Source: GCA-2718815 sp963578105
Lineage (GTDB): Bacteria; Planctomycetota; Planctomycetia; Pirellulales; Pirellulaceae
Reading direction: 5' to 3'
NCBI GenBank assembly: GCA_963578105.1
Contig: CAUZBP010000002.1
Coordinates: forward strand, 96,154 to 160,153
DNA: 64,000 nt
The position numbers and the translations under genes are program-made. Below are positions 18,808 through 28,203 of the stretch, piece by piece. Numbering within the stretch: the first letter of the stretch is position 1; each line of letters opens with the position of its first letter. The notes beneath the pieces are model-generated. The model was not told where the DNA came from. It made no database searches and saw only the letters and a list, made by a program, of their open reading frames with translations.

Positions 18808-19134
18808 GGCACCTCTTGCCTCTTACTCGGGCGGTACGCTAAAAAGTTCGTTGCATCAAGCTACTATTATACTGCGTGAAGATCGATGGACCAAATGCCA
18901 AACCAGGAAACCGGAGCGTCCAGTGGGGAGTCACTCTCTGTACCGGGTAATCGAGTATCGTTTTCTGGTTTCGGTTACGTCGCTCCTTGGACGGCTATCG
19001 TTATTTTCAATTCAGTCAGTTCATGCCCGTCGAAGTGATGCCGGCTTGTTTTGCGCGTGGTGCCAACCGGCGGTTGACCTCGAAATCGTTTTTTCAACCG
19101 GGAGCGAAACCCTGGAAGAAACGTGTTTGCAGCA
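18808..19134. other. Intergenic region upstream of the unknown protein
   Basis: 327 bp between two minus-strand genes. It includes the promoter at 18866-18894. The rest is featureless by eye. Confidence 0.4.
18866..18894 (-). promoter_or_regulatory. Sigma70-like promoter of the 497-residue protein gene
   Basis: On the minus strand TTGGTC (plus positions 18889-18894) and a perfect TATAAT (18866-18871) are separated by exactly 17 bp. The -10 box lies about 58 bp before the ATG at 18807, a normal leader length. Confidence 0.5.
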
Positions 19135-20955
19135 TTAGTTTCCGAAAGAATCCCAAGGGAACTCGAAACTGGGTTGATTGGCGTAACGCTCGGTGTTGAC
19201 TACCAGGCGCGCTCCGCTGCCCGCCTCCAGGTGGATCGTAAACCAAGGATGGTCGATTTCGATTTCCTGGTCGTCGACTAGCAGCGTCGTGCATTGGTGT
19301 TCACCGTAGGCGCCGGTCTGGACCACGACGGTTCGAGCAGAAGACTGACTGACGTTCACCAGCGTGACGGCAACCTGCTGGTCGGTCATAGTGTCAATCA
19401 GTGCCGCGACATCTTCCGGAATACCAGCCCGCCGACGGTCCGGGTCGAAGTAACGTAACCGGCAATGCAATAGGGCCCCGCCCCGGCCCGGATCCAAACC
19501 GGCCAGCATCAGTTGACGTAAGATGCTCACCGTTGCCGGGTTAAAACGCATCGGGTCGTCCGCCAGTCGCGTGTCAGGAGTGGTCGTGTCCTCACGCATG
19601 CCCCTGGCTTTGCTACGGAGGTTTTCAAACTCGCTCCGCAACGCGCGCGCAGGGAAATCGGGATCGTCGCCTTCCAGGTAGCGAATCCAATTGTCTGTGG
19701 CAACTCGGGTAAGGTTTTTTGGATCGCAGGTCCAGAAATAGCAATTCAGGGCGCCCGAATTCCATTTCTGAGGTTGGTAATCGTACCAACCCTGATCACC
19801 GTACATGTGGGGGTACATGACCTGGCCGTCGATCGTTTTACGATTGGCGTTGATGTGGTCGATCATTCGAGTCCAGATGTCGATATAACGGCGGTCGCCC
19901 GTCAGCAGGTAGGCGTTAGCGAAACCGATCAGTCCTCGCTGTGCCCGGTTGCGGTGTGCTATTTCACCCGACTGTGGAACCTCGACGGAGAATCCCCAGC
20001 CGTAGGCGCCGCCGTACCATTTACCGTCTGTTGCGCCACCGATTGTTCCGTCCAGACCGATTTTGGTTGGAATGATTCCATGATTGTCGATAGTCCGCTG
20101 GTACCACGCATCGACATACTCCAACAGCCATTGTTTGTATTTTGGATCGCCCGTCAAAAGGTAGGCGTTGGCAGCCAGGGAAGTTGCACACATATTTTGA
20201 GGGTGATCACCAACAATGTCATTGTAATCTTTAAAATGAGCGACCATTTCTCCGTAATTCCTCTCTCCATGTCCTGCGGCAAACCGGCCTGCAACTTCAA
20301 TGGGATCCCCGACCCAGTCCAGCCCGGTTGCTTTGCGCATCAACGGGCCGCGGCTGCCGTTGAACATGCTGCGAATGATTTTGTAGTGGGGATCGTAGTT
20401 GGGCGCCTGGGGGTCTTCGTTCATGTAGAAACCGGCATAACGTCGGACGCGGTGTCCGAAGGCGAGATCACGCGGATCTGACAAGCCCTGAAGATTGAAC
20501 ACCCGGAGTCCTTCGCCGTTGTGCATCCAATCCATCATCGTGGGGAATTCTTTGTAATACATGCCGTCTCGTGCGAATGGCACATCCACAGTCTTTGCCT
20601 CGGTGTACTGTCGTAGGTGACCCTCCCAGGCCTGTTTGTACATCTCTAAGATCGAGTCGGGCGCGCCCAGCATGTGAAGGATTGGCCAGTCTGCAACGCT
20701 TTCGATGGCATCGTCAGGGCCGTCGTTGGCTCCCCAGCGTTCGACACATAGCAAGTATCCGCGCTCGTCATAGTACTTGTCGTAATATTCCTGACAGGCA
20801 ACTGTGTTGGCCCGCAACAATTCTCGCTCCAGTAGGGCCCAGTCAGGCGGAGCCATGGGGGTCGTGATCGAAATGGTGGCCGCGTCGGCACCAAGGTGAT
20901 GACAGGCTGCCACTGCCAGAACACACATTGTCCAGAGAGAGATACTGAGTTTCAT
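19135..20955 (-). CDS. Large secreted protein, probable alpha/alpha-toroid carbohydrate-active enzyme
   Basis: A 606-residue protein with a signal peptide (residues 1-25) and an excellent AGGAGTT ribosome binding site. It shows repeated helical segments such as ATSLAANAYLLTGDPKYKQWLLEYVDAWYQRT and RGLIGFANAYLLTGDRRYIDIWTRMIDHI, with AYLLTGDxxY repeated, a hallmark of (alpha/alpha)6 barrels found in glycoside hydrolases and polysaccharide lyases. The C-terminus (about 480-606) looks like a beta domain (VAVTLVNVSQSSARTVVVQTGAYGEH). Periplasmic or extracellular glycan degradation is inferred; substrate and catalytic residues are not identified. It diverges from the truncated glycosidase-like gene at 21088. 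Confidence 0.62.
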   Translation of the reverse strand: MKLSISLWTMCVLAVAACHHLGADAATISITTPMAPPDWALLERELLRANTVACQEYYDKYYDERGYLLCVERWGANDGPDDAIESVADWPILHMLGAPDSILEMYKQAWEGHLRQYTEAKTVDVPFARDGMYYKEFPTMMDWMHNGEGLRVFNLQGLSDPRDLAFGHRVRRYAGFYMNEDPQAPNYDPHYKIIRSMFNGSRGPLMRKATGLDWVGDPIEVAGRFAAGHGERNYGEMVAHFKDYNDIVGDHPQNMCATSLAANAYLLTGDPKYKQWLLEYVDAWYQRTIDNHGIIPTKIGLDGTIGGATDGKWYGGAYGWGFSVEVPQSGEIAHRNRAQRGLIGFANAYLLTGDRRYIDIWTRMIDHINANRKTIDGQVMYPHMYGDQGWYDYQPQKWNSGALNCYFWTCDPKNLTRVATDNWIRYLEGDDPDFPARALRSEFENLRSKARGMREDTTTPDTRLADDPMRFNPATVSILRQLMLAGLDPGRGGALLHCRLRYFDPDRRRAGIPEDVAALIDTMTDQQVAVTLVNVSQSSARTVVVQTGAYGEHQCTTLLVDDQEIEIDHPWFTIHLEAGSGARLVVNTERYANQPSFEFPWDSFGN

Positions 20956-21087
20956 AGGTTAACTCCTGTTGTCTTCGTCGTAGCTTGAGAGGTGGCTACG
21001 ATTCTACCTGTTCGCGGGTCGGTTTGCACCAACTTGCTTTGATCGGCCCGCCGCCGCAACACGATCGCGTCAGGAAACCGCGGCGAA

Positions 21088-22092
21088 GTGTCGCTCAGAG
21101 GGAATGTGGTCAGTTTGGCATTCCTGCAAAGCTTGTTGAAAGAAGAGGGGCTCTTGCGAAGGCAGGATGGACGGCAGGTGGACGTGGTGGTGACCGGGGT
21201 GGATACGGCGTTGTTTCCCGTTCTCGATCTTGTGCTGCCGGAGAACGCTTCGACGCTGCATTTTGTCGATTACACGGCGCGACGTGTCGCCCAGAACAAG
21301 AAATTGCTGCATGACGTACCCGCCCGGCAAGTGAAGAGCCGCCTGGTCATGACCCTCGCTGACGACAACGTGGGAGTGCTTCCCCAAACCGTGTTGCAGA
21401 GTCTGGAGACTTTGGCGGATCACCTGCAAGACGAGCACTGGGACGGATTTTCGACCCGCTACTGGATGTTGGGTGAACTCGATCCAGTCGTTTATTTTCT
21501 TTCTCGAGCCGCATGGGATGTTCAGGCAACCAGTCGCTCGACACACAATGAATTCTGGGACGCAGTGACGGAGCATCCTTCGACATCCGAACGGCTCTGG
21601 AAGGGTTGGGAGCACCTGGAGCAGGCGACCACGAAGATCGATAAGCACGGACTTGGTTTTGGTTTTCCGGTGGAAACTATGATGATGAAACATTACCAAT
21701 CCAGTCCCGAGCCTGCCTGGTGGGAGGAGGTCAACGAGCATTACACGCAGTTGTTGATCGAACTCTACCGGGCTCACAGTGCTTCCACTTCGCCCCGTGG
21801 TCGAAGTTTAATGCTTTACTATGCCAAACGCGCGACTTACGCGACGGAGTATTTGGCGGCTGTCAAAGCGGTACGGGAGGCAGCAGTCGCCCGGGAAGAA
21901 GGGGACATGGAGCAGGCGATTGAGCACATGGAGGTGGCTCTTGAGCAGACATACAATTGCATGACCACGCTGGCTGATGTGGCTCGTGATCAAAGCGACC
22001 GTGGCCTGATTGCTGTTCTTAACGCCTATGCTTATCAACCGCTGAAGAGGGAGTACGAACGGCTGGTGGACAGGGATGAATCCCGGGAGTGA
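21088..22092 (+). pseudogene. 5'-truncated glycosidase-like gene (C-terminal part)
   Basis: The 334-residue frame has no signal peptide or convincing start (GTG at 21088; the frame is closed by TGA at 21040). The sequence begins inside what looks like a TIM-barrel glycosidase: LMLTL-type strand MTLADDNVGVLPQ, then HWDGFSTRYWMLGELDPVVYFLSRAAWD, and a helical C-terminal domain (STSERLWKGWEHLEQATTKID through EEGDMEQAIEHMEVALEQTYNCM). The style recalls alpha-glucuronidase/hexosaminidase-like secreted enzymes, whose full length would be 600-900 residues. I read it as the preserved C-terminal part of a larger gene after 5' loss. The reading frame itself is intact, so loss may be recent, or a shortened product may still be made. 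Confidence 0.5.
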
Positions 22093-22100
22093 GTTATCGC

Positions 22101-22117
22101 GGGATTTTTTAAATCCC
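22101..22117 (+). terminator. Hairpin directly after the truncated glycosidase-like gene
   Basis: GGGATTT and AAATCCC form a perfect seven-base-pair stem with a TTT loop, eight bases after the TGA stop. There is no T-run beyond it, so it is either a weak terminator or an RNA-stabilising hairpin. Confidence 0.4.
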
Positions 22118-22362
22118 CGGTCGCTTGCGAAGCGAAACGTGAGTCGGGATATCGCAGAATCCGGAAATAGGAATGATATTATTTAGACGCATGAGTAGAA
22201 TTTGGGGTAAAGGTTGAATTTATTGCCAGGACACTACTTGCGGCCTTGGCCACGCCGGTGGTGAATCCAAGTTCAGGTCGTTATGTTCTAGATTGGTGTG
22301 GGTGGAAACGATCTTTGTGGTATACTCAGACAAATCGTGGACAATGTGAGACGGAGAGTTTC

Positions 22363-23826
22363 ATGAGCGAGTTCCACCATCCCAAGCTTCCCCGCCGCAT
22401 GGCAATCCAGGCCGGAGCGATCGGCTTGTTGGGATTGGGTGGCAATCATATCCAGGCCCTGCGCGCTGCGACCGCCGGCGGGCAACCCCGGCCGGCCGGT
22501 TCTGCGAAGGCGTGCATCTACATCTTCCTCTCGGGTGGCCTGTCTCAGCATGAAAGTTTTGATTTAAAACCGAATGCGCCTGAAGGGATTCGTGGCGAAT
22601 TCAGTCCGGTCTCGACGAGCACACCGGGAATTCAAATCTGCGAGCATTTACCCAAGTTGGCAGAGCGCAGCCACCTTTGGTCACTGGTTCGTTCGCTGAC
22701 CCATCCGACTAACAGTCACACGATTGGCCACTTCTACATGCTCACCGGACGCTCGGTCAATCCACCGGGTTTTCGCGGTGATCGCATGCCTCGTTCCACG
22801 GATTGGCCATCGATCGCTTCGGTCGTCGGTGACAGGTTGCCACCGCGGGCAAACAATCTGCCTCCGGCGATTGTCTTGCCTGAACGTCTCGTGCATTGGT
22901 CGGGAGGAGTTATTCCAGGTAACTACGGTGGCTTGATGGGAAGTCATCGGGATCCGTTTTTCGTGGAAGCGTCGCCCTATGGCAATCCGTCCTGGCGCGG
23001 CGCTTATCCTGAATACACGTTTCCCAATCAGAGTAAGAAACCACCCCAAACACCCGACGAACGAGTTTACCAGGCGCCGAGTTTAAAGCTTGCCGACGGC
23101 ATGAACTTTTCACGCCTCAACGACCGTTTGAACGTATTGAAATCGATTGACGGTCAACGTCGGGATCTCGATCTCTCGGCTGATGTGCAGAGCTACGACG
23201 CCCAACGTCAGCAAGTGGTTTCTCTGTTGAGGGATCCGAAGGTTCGGCAAGCTTTTGATGTCACGCACGCCGATGCGAAAACCCAGGAGCGGTATGGGGC
23301 AAACAGTTTCGGCTGGTCTTTGCTGATGGCGCATCGGCTGGTAAAGGCTGGTGTCAATCTTGTGCAGGTGAACCTCGGCAACAACGAAACCTGGGATACC
23401 CATGGCGACGCGTTTCCCCGTTTACGAGACAAGCTCTTTCCGCCCACCGATCGGGCGTTATCCGCCCTGTTGGATGACTTGCAGGCAAGCGGGTTGCTGG
23501 ACGAAACGCTGATTGTCATGGCGGGAGAGTTCGGGCGTACCCCGCAGTTGTCTACCCTCGGGGATTCGTTCGTGGGACCGGGACGTGGTCATTGGGGAGC
23601 GGTGCAAAGTGTGTTCTTCGCAGGTGGTGGTGTGCGGGGAGGGAATGTGATTGGCTCGTCAGATCAGGATGGAGCCTACCCCGCCTCCAGTCCCCAGAAA
23701 CCTGAAAACATGGCGGCTACGATTTACCACGCGCTCGGGATTCCCCCGTCGGTTGCCTGGCACGATACTTCGGGCCGTCCGCATAACGTCTATCAAGACG
23801 TTCCCATCGCAGGGTTGCTGTCGTAG
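22363..23826 (+). CDS. DUF1501 family protein
   Basis: A 487-residue protein of the planctomycete-typical DUF1501 family, distantly related to sulfatases/alkaline phosphatases. Seen: a Tat-like leader (LPRRMAIQAGAIGLLGLGG), IFLSGGLSQHESFDLKPNAP, GHWG- and MAGEFGRTPQ motifs, and WDTHGDAFPRLRDKLFPP. ATG 22363 follows GGAGAG. Members usually pair with a DUF1549/DUF1553 cytochrome-like protein; here the upstream gene is a truncated glycosidase and no partner is present. Function of the family is unknown; a periplasmic hydrolase with metal-binding residues is inferred. Confidence 0.85.
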   Translation: MSEFHHPKLPRRMAIQAGAIGLLGLGGNHIQALRAATAGGQPRPAGSAKACIYIFLSGGLSQHESFDLKPNAPEGIRGEFSPVSTSTPGIQICEHLPKLAERSHLWSLVRSLTHPTNSHTIGHFYMLTGRSVNPPGFRGDRMPRSTDWPSIASVVGDRLPPRANNLPPAIVLPERLVHWSGGVIPGNYGGLMGSHRDPFFVEASPYGNPSWRGAYPEYTFPNQSKKPPQTPDERVYQAPSLKLADGMNFSRLNDRLNVLKSIDGQRRDLDLSADVQSYDAQRQQVVSLLRDPKVRQAFDVTHADAKTQERYGANSFGWSLLMAHRLVKAGVNLVQVNLGNNETWDTHGDAFPRLRDKLFPPTDRALSALLDDLQASGLLDETLIVMAGEFGRTPQLSTLGDSFVGPGRGHWGAVQSVFFAGGGVRGGNVIGSSDQDGAYPASSPQKPENMAATIYHALGIPPSVAWHDTSGRPHNVYQDVPIAGLLS

Positions 23827-23965
23827 CAACGCGACAGAGGTCGGTCTTAGCCCGTTTGGATGGGCAGCCATTTTACCCAGAAGTCCGGTCGTGATTGCAT
23901 TTGCGCCGCGGCGTCAATGTGGCAGGCGAGAAGTCTGGCGAACGAAAGGTGTGGCGGTCGAAAAG

Positions 23966-24886
23966 TCACTCTTGCAGTTCAGCAAACACGTGCTGGATAT
24001 TTTCAAGCTGGTCTTTGACATCAACTCCGGTCCATTCCTTGTAGAACGGCAGATCGATCTCCTGCTGGATCTGGTTGAGTGACTTTCCGGAATCGATAGC
24101 TTGTTGAATGGCAGCACGTAATTCAACGAAATAACGCCTCTGCGTATCAATCAACTCCTTGCCAGCCAACTCCCCGTGACCGGGAGCGATCACTTTGATT
24201 GGCAGTTCTTCCATTTGATTCAGAACCGTGATCCAACTCTGGGTATTACTATCTCCCATGTAATTAAACGCTCCGTTGATGCATGCGTCACCCGTGAAAA
24301 GGATGCCATGGCGGGGTAACCAGGCGACGGCGTCACCGATGGTATGCGCATGTCCCATGTGCAGTAGCTCGACACGCTGCGTACCATCGTCGATGACCAG
24401 CCGGTGCGGGAAATAAACCGAAGGTTTTTCGTAGTTGAGCGGTCCATATTCGTCCGGTTTTATTTTCTGCGATTTTTCAAATTCGGCAGCCCCGTTGGTA
24501 TCAAACATCACGCGACTGCGTTCTGACGCAATAGCAGCGGCACCCAGACGCACATACTTCGAGTTGCCGTCCGCGTGATCGCCGTGGTGGTGGGTATCGA
24601 ACACGTATCGAATCGGTTTGTCTGTTTGTTCTCGAATCAATCGGATGACTTGTTTTGCCTGGCTGGGAAAATTTGCGTCGATGACCAGAACGAAATCTTT
24701 GAAAATGATCCAGCCCTGGTTGCAACCGGTAAAAGTTGGTTCTGTTTGGGCTTTCCGGAAGAACACGCCTGGAGCAAGTTCGGTCACGCTGGATTCGGTC
24801 GGCGACAATCCCAGGGCGAGTGTGCCGCTAAGACAGCAGAGTACAACAAGTGCGAACAGGGATGACTTCACTCGGAAACAGGTCAT
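23966..24886 (-). CDS. Secreted metallo-beta-lactamase-fold hydrolase
   Basis: A 306-residue MBL-fold protein with a signal peptide (MTCFRVKSSLFALVVLCCLSG). The zinc motif HxHxDH appears as THHHGDHADGN, followed by LLHMGHAHTIGDAVAWLP, LFTGDACING and APGHGEL, giving the full set of ligands for two metals. The pattern with a C-terminal helix set resembles SoxH/quinoprotein-relay-type or class-B-like periplasmic hydrolases rather than glyoxalases. ATG 24886 follows GGAG; the upstream TTG 24901 is rejected. It is monocistronic and convergent with the DUF1501 gene. Substrate unknown; no evidence for antibiotic hydrolysis. Confidence 0.82.
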   Translation of the reverse strand: MTCFRVKSSLFALVVLCCLSGTLALGLSPTESSVTELAPGVFFRKAQTEPTFTGCNQGWIIFKDFVLVIDANFPSQAKQVIRLIREQTDKPIRYVFDTHHHGDHADGNSKYVRLGAAAIASERSRVMFDTNGAAEFEKSQKIKPDEYGPLNYEKPSVYFPHRLVIDDGTQRVELLHMGHAHTIGDAVAWLPRHGILFTGDACINGAFNYMGDSNTQSWITVLNQMEELPIKVIAPGHGELAGKELIDTQRRYFVELRAAIQQAIDSGKSLNQIQQEIDLPFYKEWTGVDVKDQLENIQHVFAELQE

Positions 24887-25211
24887 CAGGAGTTTCTCCA
24901 AGGTAGTGATTGAGATGTGTGCTTGGTGCCGCTGAATGGCACGTGCTCAGGTTCGCCAAGTCGCCTGGCCACGAAAGGGTGTATGCTAGTGACTTGAAAC
25001 GACCCCATCGCAACGCAAAAGACGCGCGGGTGCTCCGCAGTGAGAACCTCAAGGTACTCGAAGCCACAGGTGTCTTCAAGCATCGCTGAGGTTTTTCCTG
25101 TTGCTGCCAGCCCTTGACTTTTCCCCCTGCAATCAACAAAGTCATTAGGGTGTGTTAAAAATATGTGTTGCGCCAGGCAGCCATCACCACAGCGTTGAAG
25201 GGAGATCCGAG
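24887..25211. other. Divergent control region
   Basis: 325 bp between the MBL hydrolase (minus) and the oxidoreductase operon (plus). It presumably holds both promoters. An AT-rich stretch near 25150-25165 precedes the operon, but I could not assign clear boxes. Confidence 0.35.
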
Positions 25212-26267
25212 ATGATTCAACTTGTTCAAAAACACCTGCTTCTCTTAACCGTTCTCTGCATATCATGCACCTGTCTCCAGTGGGGCATGGCGGCAGAACC
25301 AGTTCGAGTGGGGATCGTGTCGATCGATAGCTACCAGTCGCTTGCCTTCACCCAGTTGTTCCGCCAACCGCCCGAGGATAATCCCGAGGTGGGGGGGTTG
25401 GAAGTGATCGCCGCCTGGCCCGGTGGAAGCCCCGACCTTCCGCAGACACTAAAGGATGTGGAACGCTGGCGAGTGTATCTGGAAGACTATGGTGTCACGA
25501 TGGAGGACTCGATCCAGAAGGTACTGGACCAGGTCGACGCAGTGATGCTGATGACCTTGGACGGTCGGGTTCATCTTGAACAGGTTCGGCTTATCCTGGC
25601 CGCAAGGAAGCCGGTCTACATCGGACGGCCAATGGCAGCCTCCCTGGCAGACGTCATTGAGATTTTCGAGCTGTCTGAGAAATACGATACCCCTGTGTTT
25701 TCCTGCTCACAGCACCGCTTCTCACCCGGAATCAACAGCATGCGAGACCACGAAGAAGTGGGGGAAGTCGTCGGTTGCTCGGTTTACGGAGGCTGTCCGA
25801 TTGTACCGCATCACCCGGACTTTTTCTGGCACGCGATTCATAGTTTCGAATCACTCTACGCGATCATGGGCACCGGTGTCGAAAGAGTCGTTCGCCTGGA
25901 CACCCCCGATACGGAACTGGTGACCGGTGTCTGGAAGGATGGACGGATCGGTACGTTCCGTGGCATCCGGAAAGGTGCGATTCAATACAGCGCCTTGGTG
26001 TTTGGCACCAAGGGAGTGATTTCCTCCGGACAGTATGGATATGCAGCACCTGTCAAAGGAGTTGTACCTAAAGGGCGTTACAAAGGATACGAAGGGGTGG
26101 CAACGGAGATCGCGAAATTTTTCAAAACGGGTATCTCGCCCGTTCCTCCAGCGGAAACCATTGAATTGTTTGCCTTCATGGAGGCGGCTCACGAAAGCAA
26201 GCGACGAGGTGGCGCGTCTGTGAGCATTGCGGAAGTCTTGAAAAAGGTGCGTGGCAATGCTGAATGA
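25212..26267 (+). CDS. Exported Gfo/Idh/MocA-like protein with non-canonical EKP motif
   Basis: A 351-residue protein with a signal peptide (about 1-28) followed by a Rossmann-like domain: VRVGIVSIDSYQSLAF where the GxGxxG is absent, and PVYIGRPMAAS where the family EKP motif becomes GRP. The C-terminal alpha/beta domain with PHHPDFFWHAIHSFESLY (HH-W-H) is conserved. Loss of both nucleotide motifs suggests weakened or absent NAD(P) binding, so it may not be a dehydrogenase. ATG 25212 follows GGAGATCCGAG. It overlaps the PhyH gene start (26257) by eleven bases, indicating translational coupling in an operon. Confidence 0.75.
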   Translation: MIQLVQKHLLLLTVLCISCTCLQWGMAAEPVRVGIVSIDSYQSLAFTQLFRQPPEDNPEVGGLEVIAAWPGGSPDLPQTLKDVERWRVYLEDYGVTMEDSIQKVLDQVDAVMLMTLDGRVHLEQVRLILAARKPVYIGRPMAASLADVIEIFELSEKYDTPVFSCSQHRFSPGINSMRDHEEVGEVVGCSVYGGCPIVPHHPDFFWHAIHSFESLYAIMGTGVERVVRLDTPDTELVTGVWKDGRIGTFRGIRKGAIQYSALVFGTKGVISSGQYGYAAPVKGVVPKGRYKGYEGVATEIAKFFKTGISPVPPAETIELFAFMEAAHESKRRGGASVSIAEVLKKVRGNAE

Positions 26268-27027
26268 AGGCCAGGTCCAAGAATACGGGCGTGAAGGGTT
26301 TCTTTCCGGTATTCCGTTGATGCGGCATGATCAAATCCAATACTATCGAGACTGCTTTGATGCGTTGGAAGCCAGGGAGGGACGCGATAAGTCCCAGGTG
26401 GAACTGGTCGATCGGCACTTTGAAGAGCCGTTCATCTGGGAGATTGCGACGTATCCTGGGCTGTTGGATTGTGTAGAAACGATCATCGGACCCAATATTT
26501 TGATGCTATCGACACATTTTTTTTGTAAGTACGGCCAGCAAGAAAATTTTGTCGCCTGGCACCAGGATTTACGGTATTGGGGTATCGATCCGCCTGTCGA
26601 AGTCGCTGCCTGGTATGCGGTGGATGATAGCGATCGGAAAAACGGTTGCATGCGGGTCATCCCGCGTCTGCACCGGGATAAGTTATTGCGGCACGGGAAG
26701 TCAGAGCAGCAAGGTAACTTGCTCAGTATCAACCAGGAAATCGACATCAGTCCGTCGGAAGAGGAAAAGGCAGTCGATTGTATATTGAAAGCGGGCGAGA
26801 TGTCGTTACACGATGGGCTGCTGGTGCATGGTAGCCTGCCCAATCGGTCGGATCGCCGGCGTTGCGGATTGACGGTGCGCTTCATTCCTACCCGGGTGAA
26901 GCCGATGGCTTCCGGACCAGAGGGAACCGGGCTGAGGTGGCGGCCGATCCTGGTTCGTGGTACCGACTCGGAACGGAACTTTCAGTTGCAGTCGCCACCG
27001 TTTTCGCTGGAGACGTCAGACGATTGA
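26257..27027 (+). CDS. PhyH (phytanoyl-CoA dioxygenase) family protein
   Basis: A 256-residue 2-oxoglutarate/Fe(II) dioxygenase. WHQDLRYW supplies the HxD iron ligands, LVHGS the distal His and RRRCGLTVRF an Arg for 2-oxoglutarate. The jelly-roll core is complete and no signal peptide is present. ATG 26257 sits inside the end of the preceding gene, eight bases after AAGGTG, and the reading frames overlap, so the two are translated together. The substrate of bacterial PhyH proteins is broad (fatty acids, amino acids, phosphonates, natural products) and not predictable here. Confidence 0.82.
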   Translation: MLNEGQVQEYGREGFLSGIPLMRHDQIQYYRDCFDALEAREGRDKSQVELVDRHFEEPFIWEIATYPGLLDCVETIIGPNILMLSTHFFCKYGQQENFVAWHQDLRYWGIDPPVEVAAWYAVDDSDRKNGCMRVIPRLHRDKLLRHGKSEQQGNLLSINQEIDISPSEEEKAVDCILKAGEMSLHDGLLVHGSLPNRSDRRRCGLTVRFIPTRVKPMASGPEGTGLRWRPILVRGTDSERNFQLQSPPFSLETSDD

Positions 27028-27134
27028 CTCGGGCTTGCTGTAGGCTGTGGTCAGCAGTGACATCCGGCGGTGTGGCAGGAAGACTGCCAGCCTGGTGCAT
27101 GTTGGAATGACGGTTTGTTTTTTTGGTGTGTGTG

Positions 27135-28106
27135 ATGACCGAGTTATCGAGCAGGCAGGGGCCGGACGCCAGTTTAACCACGGTCGACAAAATGTCGGAG
27201 GGCAGGAAGATTCCGGTGATCCTGGACACGGACATTGGGGATGACATCGATGATATGTGGGCTCTGGGGTTGCTGCTGAAATGTCCTGAATTGGACGTGC
27301 GACTGGTAATAGGTGATCAGGGCAAGCCCGATTATCGAGCACGCTTGCTTGCCAAGTTCCTGCAGACGGCTGGTCGTACGGACGTTGACGTCGCCGTGGG
27401 GCTGGATGTCAATCCATCAGTCGAGCAGCTGCTGGGAGCGTGGATTGCAGATTACCGGCTGGATGAGTACCCGGGGAACGTGCACGAAAATGGCGTGCAG
27501 GCGATTGTTGATACCATCATGCAATCTACCGAGCCGGTGACCCTGATTGGCATCGGCCCGCTGCCCAACGTGGCTGCAGCCCTGGAGCGTGAGCCAGCGA
27601 TTGCCCAACGGGCCCGTTTTGTCGGTATGCACGGCAGTGTGCGTGTCGGATATGACGGCCCCGGCAACCCGTCAGCCGAATACAATGTAAGTGCCGACAC
27701 GTTGTCTTGCCGCCAGGTATTGAATGCGGCCTGGGACGTTGTCATCGCCCCACTCGACACCTCGGGTGCTGTCCATCTTTCGGGCCGGAAATATCGCCAG
27801 GTTCGTGATGCGGACAACCCCGTCGCCAGGGCGCTCATCGAGAACTATCGCCTGTGGACGGCCTCGCAAACCAAGCCGGGCGAGGAAGATCCTGCCGAGT
27901 CGCGCAGTTCGACGCTTTTCGACACCGTCGCCATCTATCTGTCCTTTGCCAATTCATTGGTAAAAATCGAAGAACTTGGCATCCGGGTAACGGATGATGG
28001 ATACACGCTGAGTGATTCGACTGCCAAAAAAATATTAGTCGCCACAGAGTGGAAGGACTTGTCCTCCTTCGAGGACTTCCTGGTTGACAGGTTGGCAGGT
28101 GAGTGA
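27135..28106 (+). CDS. Inosine-uridine nucleoside hydrolase (IUNH) family protein
   Basis: A 323-residue hydrolase with the calcium-binding signature DTDIGDDIDDMWAL (canonical DTDPGxDDAxA). LIGIGPLPNVAAAL and EYNVSADTLSCRQVL correspond to the other active-site loops. It would split the N-ribosidic bond of nucleosides in the cytoplasm, or a related pentosyl compound. The start is uncertain: ATG 27135 is used; ATG 27192 would remove 19 residues and begins right at the domain. It lies 107 bp after the PhyH gene on the same strand and may belong to the same operon. Confidence 0.8.
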   Translation: MTELSSRQGPDASLTTVDKMSEGRKIPVILDTDIGDDIDDMWALGLLLKCPELDVRLVIGDQGKPDYRARLLAKFLQTAGRTDVDVAVGLDVNPSVEQLLGAWIADYRLDEYPGNVHENGVQAIVDTIMQSTEPVTLIGIGPLPNVAAALEREPAIAQRARFVGMHGSVRVGYDGPGNPSAEYNVSADTLSCRQVLNAAWDVVIAPLDTSGAVHLSGRKYRQVRDADNPVARALIENYRLWTASQTKPGEEDPAESRSSTLFDTVAIYLSFANSLVKIEELGIRVTDDGYTLSDSTAKKILVATEWKDLSSFEDFLVDRLAGE

Positions 28107-28203
28107 GATTCGCCACCGGTTCAAGTCGTGGCGTCTGGTCTGAAAAGGTGACCGAATCGCCCGGCAGGGACAATTACGTCAGTGTGTTACCGGGCGCCGG
28201 GCG

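Noticed and set aside
21070..21777. Long minus-strand frame opposite the truncated glycosidase-like gene
   Set aside because: The plus strand gives the protein-like sequence with family blocks; the minus frame is a shadow.
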